From: Paulinella micropora
Lineage: Eukaryota > Cercozoa > Imbricatea > Euglyphida
Length of the DNA stretch: 59,991 bases
Direction: 5' to 3'
Assembly (NCBI GenBank): GCA_009731375.1
Contig: BJOX01000087.1
Span: forward strand, 503,073-563,063
Positions 26,593 to 37,827 of this stretch are shown here, piece by piece. Each line of letters opens with the position of its first letter. Position 1 is the first letter of the stretch. Position numbers and translations under genes: made by a program. The notes under the pieces were generated by a model, which worked only from the letters and a program-made list of their open reading frames with translations, was not told the DNA's origin and did not search any database.

Positions 26593-26865
26593 ATGTCTTC
26601 TATAATGATACAAGCGGACAAGGAATTGAAAGAACTATACAACTTACATTTTCCAGAAGCATTAGCAGACGATAGAAGGATTAAGAAATACACTAGAAGA
26701 GAAACGCTTCAACGATATAGCAAAGCCTTTAAGTTTTGGGATGAACAGAAAAACAAAGCATTAGAGGCTCCAACAATGTTGAATATTCATAAATGGCAAA
26801 TTTGCGAAGAAGCAATCGCGCAACTTAAATTAAGGGTGTTGATTATATTAAATAATAAAATGTAA
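26593..26865 (+). CDS. Hypothetical basic protein (P2)
   Basis: 90 residues, MSSIMIQADKELKELYNLHF. Predicted helical and rich in Lys/Glu, with no recognisable domain. It sits between two genes that share leader sequence and belongs to the plus-strand replication-side block. Confidence 0.45.
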   Translation: MSSIMIQADKELKELYNLHFPEALADDRRIKKYTRRETLQRYSKAFKFWDEQKNKALEAPTMLNIHKWQICEEAIAQLKLRVLIILNNKM

Positions 26866-26906
26866 AACCATTTAAAGAAATAAATTATATTACTTATAAT
26901 ATAGAT
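26863..26906 (+). promoter_or_regulatory. Repeated upstream element, copy 2
   Basis: TGTAAAACCATTTAAAGAAA followed by TAAATTATATTACTTATA, matching copy 1 at 26545-26592. It overlaps the stop of the preceding gene. Confidence 0.5.
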
Positions 26907-27083
26907 ATGGGGAGACACAAGAAATATCTCACACCTGAGGACAAACGAAAGGCTATATCCGAAAAGGCGCTCGCATATTACAAAAGAAATAAGGATGAAA
27001 TTAATCAAAAGAGGAAGGAGCAATTAAAAGAAGGAAACAGAAAACTTAAGGAATATGAAGAAATGAAGGCGAGAGGAGTATAA
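26907..27083 (+). CDS. Small basic helical protein (P2)
   Basis: 58 residues, MGRHKKYLTPEDKRKAISEK then ALAYYKRNKDEINQKRKEQL. The pattern of a Lys/Arg-rich helix after YLTPEDKRKA resembles small DNA-binding proteins common in large DNA viruses. No firm family. Confidence 0.45.
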   Translation: MGRHKKYLTPEDKRKAISEKALAYYKRNKDEINQKRKEQLKEGNRKLKEYEEMKARGV

Positions 27084-27207
27084 AAAAAAACGAAAAAAAT
27101 GAATTTCATGTTAAAGGTAAGACAATTTATATATATATATATATAAAGGTAAAACAATTTAATTTATTTTCATTATTTTTATATACTCCCTAATATAAAA
27201 GTAAAAT

Positions 27208-30200
27208 ATGCCACCACCATTACCGCCCAGACCAACAAAGGAGAATGTAGAACTAGCGAAGGTAAGGGCGAATTTGAAGAAGACTACAACAAGAGAAAAC
27301 AAAAGCGAATTTAAAGTAGTAGAGTTAAAATCTAGGCGAGACAATAGATTAAACTCTCTTACATACGAGAAGCAAGGATTAGATATAAACTTTTATGATA
27401 CTGACGCATTAGAGCGAGAGGTTCTACTTCCTATACTATTAGATGCGAAAAGAAATGGTATGACAGGAAATGCGGACGTTCATATTACTATAACCTACAT
27501 AACCGACCACGAAGAATTAAATAGATATTATAAAAAGAAAACATTTAATTCGTTTCAAATAAAAAACTATGACTATTTTATTGAAATGTTGAATGAGTTT
27601 AACATAAGCAATATTGAAGCGTCTGGACTAGGTTATGAACGGATTATTGAATATGCTAAGGTGGTAGTAGTTCAAGAAAAAGGAGGAGGATGCTATGAGG
27701 GAAAATACAAAAGCAAACAAACAAAATATGAGGAAAGTATATTGATATCTCCCGCTAGCAAAAACAATAATTGTTTATTCATTCTTTCTCTGTAAGGACA
27801 TTCTTAATATGACACTCATTAACAGGAAAAGATGTAATGATGTTAGAGAACAATTCAATCTTTCTAACGATTGCCCTATACCATTCTCTACCGCCGTAAA
27901 AATCCTTAATACTTTGATAAAGGCAGGAAAGACATATGAAATAACAAATTTTCTAACAAAAGAGACAATAAGCACAAACGAAATAGGAGAAGAAGCGGAC
28001 ATTATGATTTACTTAGGGAATAACCACTATTTTGGATTAATTAAAAGATGTAAAAAGAAATGCGAAAAATGTTTAAAGAAATATGTCCAAAAGCACACTT
28101 GTAATCCAAAAATGATAAATTATGTGAATAGAGAAATATTAAAGAATGGAAAGAGACATTTAATAACGAAGGCGCATAAAGAAAAATATAATAATAAAGA
28201 TGAACTTCTTCATTATGACCTTGAAACTTTTAGAAATAACACGCTCGCTGACGGCTTTGACATTCACGACTGCTATATAGTCGGATATACTCAAGGGATG
28301 GAAGGATTTAAATACTTTGCTGGTATTGATTGTATTTCTAAATTTCTGGATTTAGTCTTAGAGAGAGGAAGAAAGTTAGCAGTAGAATGGGGTAATAGAA
28401 TGCTTTATAATCCAGTCAAGAAAGTAGCAGGAGTAAGAAAGAAAAAGAAGAAAGATGAAGAACCACCAATTTTATATGTGAATGGGTTTAACGGCGCGAA
28501 CTTTGACCACTACTTCATTAAACAGGAATTAATAAGAAGAGGTATTAAACCAAAATCTCACATGATTAATAACGGCTCAATAATCTCTTTACAATTTGAA
28601 AATATCAAAATGTGGGATATGTGTAAGCATACTCAGGGGACGTTAAAAGAAAACTTGGAAAATATGAAATGTAAAACTCTTAAAGGAGATTTTGACCACG
28701 ACAAGGCTTCTACTTGGGAAACGATGAGTGAAGAGTTAAGAAATAAGTGTCTTGAATATTTGAAGTGTGATGTTATGGGGTTAAAAGAGTTATATGACAA
28801 AATAAACACAGAGATATTTGAAAAACACTCAGTAAATTTAACTTCATATATTTCAACTTCAAGCCTCGCTTTCAATATCTGGAAGAAAATGATTGATGGT
28901 AAGCACGATGTAAGACTCCCAACTATTGAACAAGAGAAGGCGTTTAGAAAAGCGGTTATCGGAGCAAGAACATATCCAAGCAAAAAACGATTTATTTCAA
29001 AACAATACAAGGACTACTTAGCGGGAAAAATCACATTTGACGAATTAACCGATTATTTAGTTGATGCGGATGTCGTATCTTTATACCCAACAGCGATGCT
29101 TAATTATTTATGGTTGGAAAAATTAAACAGGCTATCGCACCATTTGATTATAATAATCTTCCTATCGGTATTTACAATGTTGATTATATCTCACCAAAAG
29201 ACATTCTACATTCAAGAATAGGACAGAGAAATAAAATGGGCTCATTAAAGTGGAATTTAGCGGATATGAAAGACCAATGGCTTACAAGTGTTGATATTGA
29301 AGATATGATTAAGGAAGGCTACAATATAACAATTCATAAAGGATACTATACGGAGGAGGCTGAACCAGTTTTCAAAGAATATATATTAGAAATGTTTAAG
29401 GCGAAAGAAAATAGCGAAAAAGGCACACCGCAATATTTATTAGCCAAACTATTTATGAATTCGTTATACGGAAAGATGATACAACGACCTATCCCAACAG
29501 AAGCAGAATATATTAAATCAAATGAGGAGTATTGGAAATTTTGGACGAAAAATTATATATCTGATGTGGTTGAATTCAAAGATAAAGACGGAAACAAACT
29601 TTGGCACGTATCTGGAATGCCTAGAAAGGAAGAAATAATTGAAGAGAGTATTACAAAACCTTCTCACTACGGGGCTTTCATTCTAGCATATAGCAGGCGA
29701 ATTATGTATAACTACATAAAAGAGGCTAATCCAAATAAAGACATAGAGGCTGATTTCTATTACACCGATACTGATAGTCTAGTGTTGCATGTTAGGTTCG
29801 CCAAACTAATCAAAAGGCTTGGCGATAAATCTCTCGGAGGAATAACGGATGACTTAGGAGATTGTTGTAAGATAATAAGAGGAATATGGATTGCTCCTAA
29901 ATTGTATATGTTAGAATTTACAACGAATGAAGCCTTTCTCCCTTACCTTACCAAGAATGACTTAAAACATAAAGACAAAGGNNNNNNNNNNCGTTCATAT
30001 AATTGAATGCTACGAAAACGAAGGAGTAAAAAAGAGATACTACCACCTAAGAGGTAAGGGTTGAATTCAAAAGGGTTAAATCCAGAAGTATATGAAAAGA
30101 TGGATTTAGGTGAAAGCATTGAAAATGTTAGAGATTTTCAAATGAAGAAAATTCATTTATCACGAAATAGCAAACAGCAAAACATTAACCATTTCAGCAT

Positions 30201-30306
30201 AGTTCATACTACAAACATAAAAAAGAAAGTTAATGATAATAAATGGCAAGGTCGGGAGTTTATCAATGAAAATGATAGTATTCCTTACGGATATCAAAGA
30301 CATTAG
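27208..30306 (+). pseudogene. Protein-primed DNA polymerase B of P2, frameshifted
   Basis: An N-terminal part (27208-27795) ends in KNNNCLF, and after a frameshift the next part has YLGNNHYFGLI (about 28010), together an OTU-like Cys/His pair, then a CEKC...HTC zinc motif. Exonuclease motifs are YDLETF (28215), GFNGANFDHYF (28488) and LKCDVMGL (28759); palm motif A is DVVSLYPTA (29067), B FMNSLYGKM (29452), C YTDTDSL (29761), with the later APKLY. Frames change near 27785, 29108 and 30060, and an N gap lies at 29982-29991. All catalytic residues remain. It lacks the Vsr-like segment of the P1 enzyme and is only distantly related to it. Confidence 0.9.
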
Positions 30307-30380
30307 AAACGAGAGAGAGTGTAGTTGATAAATAGTTAATTAATTAATTTTTTATTTTTTATATCCTATAGTATATACTA

Positions 30381-30665
30381 ATGTCTCTCAAGTCTCTCGC
30401 GGAAAAATTTGAAAAACTTTCTATCAATAATAAAACATTTACTTTGGATGATATCAAGCAAGTCATTGATGGTCATGTAAATGAATATAAATCTGAAAGT
30501 AAAAAACTTCAAGAACAAGGATTGCTACCTATTGGAAAATATAAGGGGAAGTCCGTTGCCGATGTCGCTGTATTTGACAAGCAATACTTAATATGGTTGA
30601 ACAAGCAACCGATGATGGTAAACTATCAAGAACTCAAAAAAGAAATTGTTAAATATATTCTATAA
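30381..30665 (+). CDS. ExoX-like C-terminal domain protein (P2)
   Basis: 94 residues, intact. The C-terminal half LLPIGKYKGKSVADVAVFDK followed by QYLIWLNKQP is the ExoX C-terminal-type domain; no nuclease motif is present. Homologous and syntenic to P1 13105-13394. Its ATG follows CCTATAGTATATACTA, a TATA-like leader also seen at other P2 genes. Confidence 0.65.
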   Translation: MSLKSLAEKFEKLSINNKTFTLDDIKQVIDGHVNEYKSESKKLQEQGLLPIGKYKGKSVADVAVFDKQYLIWLNKQPMMVNYQELKKEIVKYIL

Positions 30666-31337
30666 TCACACTACATTCTCCTTTAAATTTATCTCTTTTT
30701 TTATTATTCTTAATATCGCTTTTTCTCTATGAAAATTGTTAAATTGTGTATAGTGTGGCTCTTTTAGAATTTCCCTAAAGTCTTCTCTTTCTTCTGTTTC
30801 TACATTGCGATAATTTAATTTATTCTCTTCTAAATATCGGTCTGTAATTTCTTTAAACTTTATTTTTTCAAAGTGATGGTCAACATGAACGTTTTTTCTA
30901 TCGTGTATTTCTTTTGTTATTTCACATATATATTTCGGCTCAATGAAAATGTCTATTACCATTCTATTTAAATATTCTTCTATTTGATTCTTTATAGTAT
31001 TTCTACACGCACCATTAAATTTGGTCTTGGTGTATCTCTTCATTTGTTTATCTTTATTTACCCCAATGTAATTAATACAATTATACCACGAAAATGCTTT
31101 TTCTCCTATACGAAAGTGCTTACTACCTTATCCATTATTTTCAACGTCAATTTCACAATTTATCAAATGTTCAAATTTCGTCTTATATTCAGGATGATTA
31201 ATTATAATACCCTTAATAAAGTTACTATCAATTTCATTTAACTTTTCATTGTGATTATATTTGCTGACAATATTTCTTATATATACTATTATTTCTTTCT
31301 TTGTTTTAAACATTACCCCGCTTAGTATATACAACAT
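30666..31337 (-). CDS. DUF3223/HNH-type nuclease-like protein, one frameshift
   Basis: Two frames (31337-31128 and about 31134-30666) join into one protein. The N-terminal part (FKTKKEIIVYIRNIVSKY then INHPEYKTKF) and FSWYNCIN fit DUF3223; the C-terminal part has VHVDHHFEKIKFKEI and a later NFHREKAILRI, an HNH-like His/Asp-His pattern. Convergent with the ExoX-like gene: the stops are directly adjacent. Possibly a homing-type or repair nuclease carried by P2; no counterpart in P1. Confidence 0.5.
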
Positions 31338-31384
31338 ATTATATACTTCTAAAATAAATTTTAAAAAAATAATATTAATAGTAT

Positions 31385-31827
31385 ATGATGACAGACCTGA
31401 GCACCAAGCAGGACTACTTGAATGAAATTGAAAAATGGAACATTGACAGCGAAGTTAAGAAACCCACTATTAAATGGACTAAACCCGACATTGTTTCTTT
31501 TTATGAGCAATACAAGCCCAATGTTGGGATTTCCAACATAGACGATAATGTTAAAGTAGTTATTCCGTTAGAGGAGACATTGACGAAAATGATGGAGGAA
31601 GAAAGAACTCCTTTTACGGCAACCGATTTGAAAGAAACGAGGATTACTGAAATAAAGGCTAACATAGGAGAAGAGATAGAAAAAAATGAAGCAGACATTT
31701 TTCTTCAATATGGTAAGTATAAAAAATGAAAATTGAAGATGTCGCTAAGATTGATAAACCATACCTTGAATATTTAATTCAACAACCTTATTTTAATAAC
31801 AAAGATGCGGTAAAAAAATATTTATAA
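31385..31827 (+). CDS. TKQDYLNEIEKW-family protein with ExoX-like C-terminus (P2), one frameshift
   Basis: The N-terminus TKQDYLNEIEKWNID and TDLKETRITEIKANIGEEI are shared with P1 13422-13766. After LQYGKYKK a single-base shift in an A run (about 31725) separates the rest of an ExoX-like domain (IEDVAKIDKPYLEYLIQQPY). P2 thus has two proteins with this domain. Function unknown. Confidence 0.6.
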
Positions 31828-31829
31828 TT

Positions 31830-31897
31830 GATATTACATCGCTTTCCGCTTATTATTTTTTTTTATTATTTACTTCACTTTTGAACGATGTAATATC
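31830..31897. repeat. Hairpin cassette C3 (simple form)
   Basis: Perfect 12-bp arms GATATTACATCG (31830-31841) and CGATGTAATATC (31886-31897) between two convergent genes; the right arm touches the stop of the fibre-like gene. It reads as the C1-type cassette without the two inner hairpins (GATATT-ACATCG / CGATGT-AATATC). Confidence 0.7.
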
Positions 31898-33135
31898 TAT
31901 TGGTCTTCTATGAAGTTAGCAATAATATTGATATTTCCTCCTCCACCAGCAGAGACAGACTTCTGTGTAAAAGTCAATACATCACTCGGTGATAGGTATA
32001 TATCATAACTTCTAAGATTGATTTGTTGAGTTGATTGAGAATTTACATATAGTTTAAAAATTGTTGTTCCGTTTGCGATAGCACTCGCCTTTGTGTCAGT
32101 ATCTACAATTGAATACTTAGAATCAACATCCGCAAAACCTGCTCCAGTTAGTGTTCCATTTAATACCATTCTGACAACATTCGACTTAGTATCTTCATTT
32201 GTAATACTTATCAAAGTGGGATAAACATTTGAATAATTTGCTAAATTAGCACCGCCAGCATCAAATGTTGCTTTGTTTCTTATACTAATAATAGGACTTT
32301 CAGTGGTGTTTGCTGCTTTACTTCCTTCCACTTCGTTTGTTATACTTGTGTTTATCGTATTCGTTCCCTCAATGAATAAACTGGCACTCGCCGTTTTAAG
32401 AATTTGTATTCCAGTCTTTGCATCATTTCTCATGACTGCCGTAAAAGGTAATGTTGTATTTCGCAGGCTTACCCCAGTATTAGCATTCGCATACTCAATC
32501 ATGTGAAATAATTGAAATAATCCTGTTATGGGATTTTCAATATAAAACTTAATAGCACCAAACCCAAGATACTGAAATTGAATTTGAAATACATTTCCTT
32601 TGCTCCAGTCTAAGTCTGGCATAGCATAATTTCCATCGCAAGGGTCGTCCCAATCTACTTGGTCAATATAATCTACAGCACCTCCAGCACAATGCGCGAT
32701 ATTCATTCCTGCTTGATTTTTGTAAAAATAAAATCCATCGTTAAGGTCATTTCCTATTCCAATGAATGAATAGTAATCTTTTGTATCATCCGTTGTCCAT
32801 TTAGCAGTAAAGCGGGCAAGGACACCCATTCCAGTTCTATATTTTATTCTCCTTTTACTTACTAATCCAGCATCTGCCGTAGCATTAGCAGTTGTTTTCA
32901 ATTCAGCCATATTATTCAAAAATGACACAGACGGTTTTGTTTCTGTTTTTGTCCATATCCTAGTGTTAATGGTATATGGAAAGATTTCTTGTAATACTGG
33001 TGTTAATTGACCTACTACTGCTTCGCCAAAAGCGGTTTTTGAATTATTTGTTTCAATATTACCATCGTATCCAACACTGACATTTATAAATTCTCCGTCA
33101 GGATTTTCTGCGATTAAATTTCTCTGGTGGGGCAT
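31897..33135 (-). CDS. Fibre/adhesin-like virion protein (P2)
   Basis: 412 residues, intact. N-terminal block HQRNLIAENPDGEFINVSVG, a middle domain with FTAKWTTDDTKDYYSFIGIG and a following DGFYFY, FQIQFQYLGFGAIKFYIENP, and a beta-rich C-terminus rich in Thr/Asn ending NIIANFIEDQ. I recall similar middle domains in fibre-like proteins of giant viruses and Polinton-like viruses. It follows the capsid gene on the same strand. A surface attachment role is inference. Confidence 0.6.
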   Translation of the reverse strand: MPHQRNLIAENPDGEFINVSVGYDGNIETNNSKTAFGEAVVGQLTPVLQEIFPYTINTRIWTKTETKPSVSFLNNMAELKTTANATADAGLVSKRRIKYRTGMGVLARFTAKWTTDDTKDYYSFIGIGNDLNDGFYFYKNQAGMNIAHCAGGAVDYIDQVDWDDPCDGNYAMPDLDWSKGNVFQIQFQYLGFGAIKFYIENPITGLFQLFHMIEYANANTGVSLRNTTLPFTAVMRNDAKTGIQILKTASASLFIEGTNTINTSITNEVEGSKAANTTESPIISIRNKATFDAGGANLANYSNVYPTLISITNEDTKSNVVRMVLNGTLTGAGFADVDSKYSIVDTDTKASAIANGTTIFKLYVNSQSTQQINLRSYDIYLSPSDVLTFTQKSVSAGGGGNINIIANFIEDQ

Positions 33136-33187
33136 CTCTATATATAAACAAAAAATAAATTAACTATCAAAATTAATAATTACCCAC

Positions 33188-34673
33188 TTAACTAATTGTA
33201 ATGACATTTGCCTTCACTTGAACCTCTCGCTGAGTGATTGCTACACTTACGTGTTGATGAGGATTATTCTGTGTAGTGCTAATGAACTCCCATCGTCTCT
33301 CATTGGAAAGGTCAAGCCCACTAACTTCATTTTGGTCTTTGCTCCACAGCGGGCGGGTATTATCCCAAGTATCAACCCAGAACCAGTTGTATTGATACAC
33401 ATTTGAATTCATCAAAACAGAACCTTCAAGTTTAGGTTTCAAGCACATGTAATCTTCAAAACTAGCGGGAAATATTTCAAATTCCTGAAGTCGTGCCCCG
33501 TCAAGCGTGGTGTGGAAACTGGTAGTCTTAGTATTATTAGCGGTTGCTCTGTTATCAATATCATAAGCGGTATTCTTGTTTTCGGTGTTGTTAAAAAGTG
33601 TGTGATAAATTTTCTTCAACCTTTTACCATGCCCCCTATCAAAGCGGAGAATAATGTTTTGTGTAGTTGATTGAGCAATGGAATTTTTATAAACATAAGG
33701 ATAATCAACATTAAAACTCATACCCTCAGGACTCGCCACCTTTTGTTGAATTGATTGAATGACATCGGGATTAGTCTCTACNNNNNNNNNNAGTCTCTAC
33801 CGCAAGGAATAAGTTAAGACTAGAAACACTTACATTACCAGCGGCAGCAACAAGCGCTCCTCCAGACGGCGACGAAGCATCGTTATTGTAATAATAAATT
33901 TTAGGGGTCTGTTGCCATACAATACGCATATTCAAAATCTCTGGAAACATAATAGTCTTATCAAGAGCGAAAATGGTATTGTAAAGCATACCGAGATTAA
34001 TCTTAACAGCGATAGAAGGCTCAGCAGAAGTAGCCGCACCACCCGAGAAATACTTAGCCTCATTATATTCAACATTAACAAGGCTATAGGTTCCAGCAGT
34101 GCCATCAGATAGAGCGGAATCGTCGTGGCGACGAGCATTTACACTAGGCACTTTGTAGTATGTTTGAATTGCGTCTCTAACAGTATCGTAGGCTACTGAA
34201 GTATCAATTGCTCGCCTTTCTGCTCTACTACCGATAACAATCTTTCCAGCATTACACTTTTGAAGCATACATCCCGCACCACTTCCATTATCGTGGTTTT
34301 CAAGTGTCAGAAAGTCCTTCATAGAAGTTTCGGCCTTCCAAACAATTTTGGTAAAATTACCAACTTCATTTACATCGCACAGATAAACACCGCTACGGGT
34401 TTGAAGTTGAATTTGTCTAATAGGAGCCAGACAATCCATATAGCATTTGTTATAGTTCGCCGCAATTGCTGGTGGGGCATAAGTAAAACTCAAGACAGAG
34501 CGGGCTAAGTTAAATGGCCTGCTGATAAGGTCAAAGTTGCTTTCTTGTCCTCCTGCGGTAGTGACGGTGATAGCTCCCGCACCTTCACGCGGAGTTAGTT
34601 TATTCAAACGATAAGAAGCACTGATGTAGTCAGTTCTAGAAAAGTCTAGTTCGCCTCCGTGTTGAGTTGGCAT
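33188..34673 (-). CDS. Major capsid protein, double jelly-roll (P2)
   Basis: About 490 residues from MPTQHGGELDFSRTDYISAS, interrupted by an N gap at 33782-33791 with AGTCTCTAC on both sides, so collapse of the gap would restore one frame. Order and pattern fit Polinton capsid proteins: an N-terminal TTAGGQESNFDL...FNLARSVLSFTY, a first jelly roll with the MDCLAPIRQIQL block, and a C-terminal jelly roll with YNWFWVDTWDNTRPLW. P1 has the same protein split by T1. Confidence 0.85.
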
Positions 34674-34764
34674 TTTGTTTTTGATATTTTGGCGCTTGAG
34701 ATTATTAACTAATTCACAAGAATATATTTATAGAAAAATAAAATAATTCTAAAATTAAAATTAA

Positions 34765-35578
34765 TTACCTAGATTTTAACAAATTGAAGAAGGATGTAAA
34801 TAAATTAAAATAATTCGTTTCCCTGTAAATCAACAAAGTCATTACAATACCCAAACCATTAAGATTTATAGCCTGATCGTTTTCGTCTGTAAGATAAAAC
34901 CTAAATACATTATTTGAACTGGTTGATAATTTCTTACCATACTCTGACCCACTTCCGTCGTATATAACGGCACCAAAAGGAATTTCGTTGGCAGTGTATA
35001 TTTCTTGTAGCACGTGATTATCTCCTTCACCAACTAAGTCCGATTGAAGGTATAAAGTCTTTTCACCAGTTAAAATAATTACATTTGGTGATTTAATAAA
35101 ATCATTAGCAAAGAAATATGTGGAATTTCTATCAAACCCCATTACTTCGTGAATACGGGTATCACTATCAAATATAAATCGCGGTTGAATACCTTTATTC
35201 TCTGACACACTGAATGTTAATTTACCATTCTCTGGTTCTATGTTGGTATTATTACTGGATACAACATAAGTATAATTATTAGGGCTGTCTGCGGTTAGCA
35301 CCTCCGACAACTTATTTTTTAGATTGTTCATTGTGTAGTTTCCCTCAGGTATCGTAATTAAAGCCTCATACCCGTCTTCGCTAAGAGTAAAAGTATTGTA
35401 TGGTGAAGCCACAGAGTAATACGACTTCGGCACATAAATATGAAGTATTTTACAATGTGTGGGATTGTCCAGTGATTTTAAGTTTATTTCGTGTGTAAAG
35501 TCGCTATCTGTGCCAGTTATTCTGTTTTTTGCTGTTGATGTAATAGATGCCTGTTGCGCGACCGCCTTTATACTCCAT
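34765..35578 (-). CDS. Penton protein, single jelly-roll (P2), one frameshift
   Basis: Starts MEYKGGRATGIYYINSK at 35578; one extra A in a six-A run near 35526 shifts the frame, and the remaining 220 residues are open. Features of Polinton/virophage pentons: YYINSKNR-type N-terminus, SDFTHEINLKSLDN, PKSYYSVASPYNTFTL, a GNYTMNNLKNKLSEVL helix and a C-terminal LNGLGIVMTLLIYRETN. P1 copy at 47402-48235. Confidence 0.8.
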
Positions 35579-35722
35579 TGATTTTCTAAATTCCAACTTT
35601 CGCTACGCTTTCGTTGGTTTTAGAAAATCGTTTTCCTATATTATTAAATATATTTTTTTCAAAATGAAGTTTGTAAAACACACGAGAGTTGCGGTAGCAA
35701 CGAGAGTGTGAATTTACAAATA
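35579..35722. repeat. Paired-hairpin cassette C4
   Basis: Left hairpin GATTTTCTAAA...TTTAGAAAATC (35580-35629), then CGTTTTCCTATATTATTA and AT-rich spacer, then right hairpin TTTGTAAA-ACACAC ... GTGTG-AATTTACAAA (about 35670-35722) whose outer arm forms the stop of the protease gene. The P1 copy of this junction (48236-48257) is only 22 bp and has no cassette. Confidence 0.75.
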
Positions 35723-37751
35723 GGTGTCAAAATTACCATACCCATTCTGTGCTTTTAATTTCTCCGCTTCTTCTTCTTTTAAGTCTGTGAAACCCGAACT
35801 AAACTTAAAGCGGTTGCCTTTCGCTCGCTCCATAAAAAATCTCATTGAGTGCCATCCGCAGGTATCCGATGTGTTTGATTGTTGCTTTACTTGATTAACC
35901 TTCATAAGCAGGTATGTGCTTGGGTGGCTTTTGTCAATTAGTCGTTTCATTTGTTGTTGAAAGTCTTCCGTTGGTTGGTAAAGTGCTAATGGGTCATACA
36001 CTTCCACTGACCTGTCTTTATCCAGACTTACCCATATAGCAATCCAATGAGACCCCGCTTGTTTGTGATTATCTAAATTCATAATAAATCCGTATCGCTT
36101 TCTTTTTTCTGGATTTAGTTTGTAGATTTCATCACTTGCTATCGCTCCGAGATACCATCCATATTTTTTCATTATGTCATCTATTTCGTTAGTCATTAGT
36201 CCCCGCCCCTCACCCTCTTGCTGTGGTTGCTCCTCAACGCTCGTGGGTATGGATGTCTCCTCCAGTGGTGTTTGGTCTGGCGGTGTAGTCGTATCTGTTG
36301 CCTGCTTTGGTGGCGTGGGTAGCGGTTGGGGCATTCCTTCATCAATATTCAAATCCGCTGAAACTTGTTTATCTAAATTCGGATCAGAAGTCATTTTGTT
36401 CGTTAGAGTATTTACAAAATCATGTTTGTTCATTGTGTGTTTCCAATCTTTGCGGGCTAAGTATTTTTTTATTTTCGCTATTGAAAATACCTTATCAATT
36501 AATTCATCTAATGTTTTCGCTCCACTACCTTTTTGCTCATTAATACCCATATACTCTTCATATCTAGCATAATCCGCCACTTTTCTTTTTACGTTTTCCA
36601 CCTCACTTCCAACATCAATATTAAACCTTTTAATCATGTCAATAATCCACTTTGAAGTGTCTTTGTAATTTAATTGTTTATGTCCATCATTATCTAGTCT
36701 CTTTTTTAAAGCCTGTGCTAACTCTTTTATGGTAATGGTTGGGTGATAAGTTTTTGAAAATCCAGAGATTAAAAATTGATTAATTTGTAAATTTTCAAGA
36801 TGCTTACCCTTTTCTTCTGCTTTCTTTTTTTCCTTTTCAAGTTTTTCTTTATATTCTTCTGCTAACTTTTTCTGTTCTTCTAAAGATGTCGCTGTGGCTA
36901 TAGCCATCTGAATATCTTGACTGGCTTTTTGTAAGTCTTTGAGACTCATCTTTTTAATGAATTTATCTGTATATCCTGCTAATTTCAGTGTTTCAATATC
37001 TTTCTGCTTTTGCTTTTTTTCTTCCTCATATTGCTCTTTCGTTTTCAATGGTGCTTCATCTCCTAAATTAGGTAAGGCTGGTGCTTGTGGTGGTGCTCCA
37101 AATGGTGGTGCTAATGGTGGTGCTTGTGGCGGTGCTCCAAATTGTGGCGGTGCTTGTGGCTGTCCAAATTGTGGTGGCATAATATATTGATATTGTGGTG
37201 GCGGTGGCAATGCTTGTATTCTATTTTTTCTGTCTTCTTCATATTTTACATCCTCTATGAGTTTTTGTTCCCTTCTTAGTTCTCTGTCTTTTTGTTCTTG
37301 TCGTTCCTTAATATCTGATAGTTCATTGCGGTGTATCCTTGCTAACTCATCCTGCCTTTCCTTCGCATCTGCTACATCTTTTCGTTCTAGCCTTTTCTTT
37401 TCTTCTTCTAAATCCTCCCTTTTCTTCTTTTCCTTTTCTTCCTCGTCATGTATTAACTCATATTTCTTTTGTAAGTTGCTTTGTATCTGGTTTCGGTTCT
37501 CGTGTTCAAGACGATTGAAATCAGATTTGATTATTTTTTCTCTTGGTTTGCGGCTAGCCCTTTGCGACTTTGGTTTGCTAATATATTTCATAAAAAGTTT
37601 AACAATTTGTAATGTGCTTAAATCATTTGTTTTCTTACCAAAATTAAGATAATATTTTTTTACCCTTCTGGATAATATACGGCCTCCCGCTCTTATTTCT
37701 ATAAACTCGTGGTGGACGGACTTTCGCCTTCTTAGTCTTAGCCGAACCCAT
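35714..37751 (-). CDS. Adenain-like (Ulp1 fold) cysteine protease with long N-terminal region (P2), one frameshift
   Basis: Virion maturation protease. The C-terminal domain has SHWIAIWVSLD (His), VEVYDPLALY (Asp) and QQSNTSDTCGWHSMRF (Gln and Cys), the C5/Ulp1 catalytic set. Upstream are a Lys/Glu coiled coil, a Pro-rich QAPPQFGAPPQAPPLAPPF region and an AGYTDKFIKK helical part. From the P1 homologue the start is ATG 37751 (MGSAKTKKAKVRPPRVYRNK); one extra A near 37664 breaks the frame before the long open part from 37591. About 680 residues in total, far longer than adenovirus protease, so the N-terminal region probably has a scaffold role (inference). Confidence 0.85.
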
Positions 37752-37827
37752 TATATTATCAAAAAAATATTTCTAGGAACAAAAATATCTTCAACGAAAC
37801 TTAGCCCCGCTTGCGAAACACGTTTTA

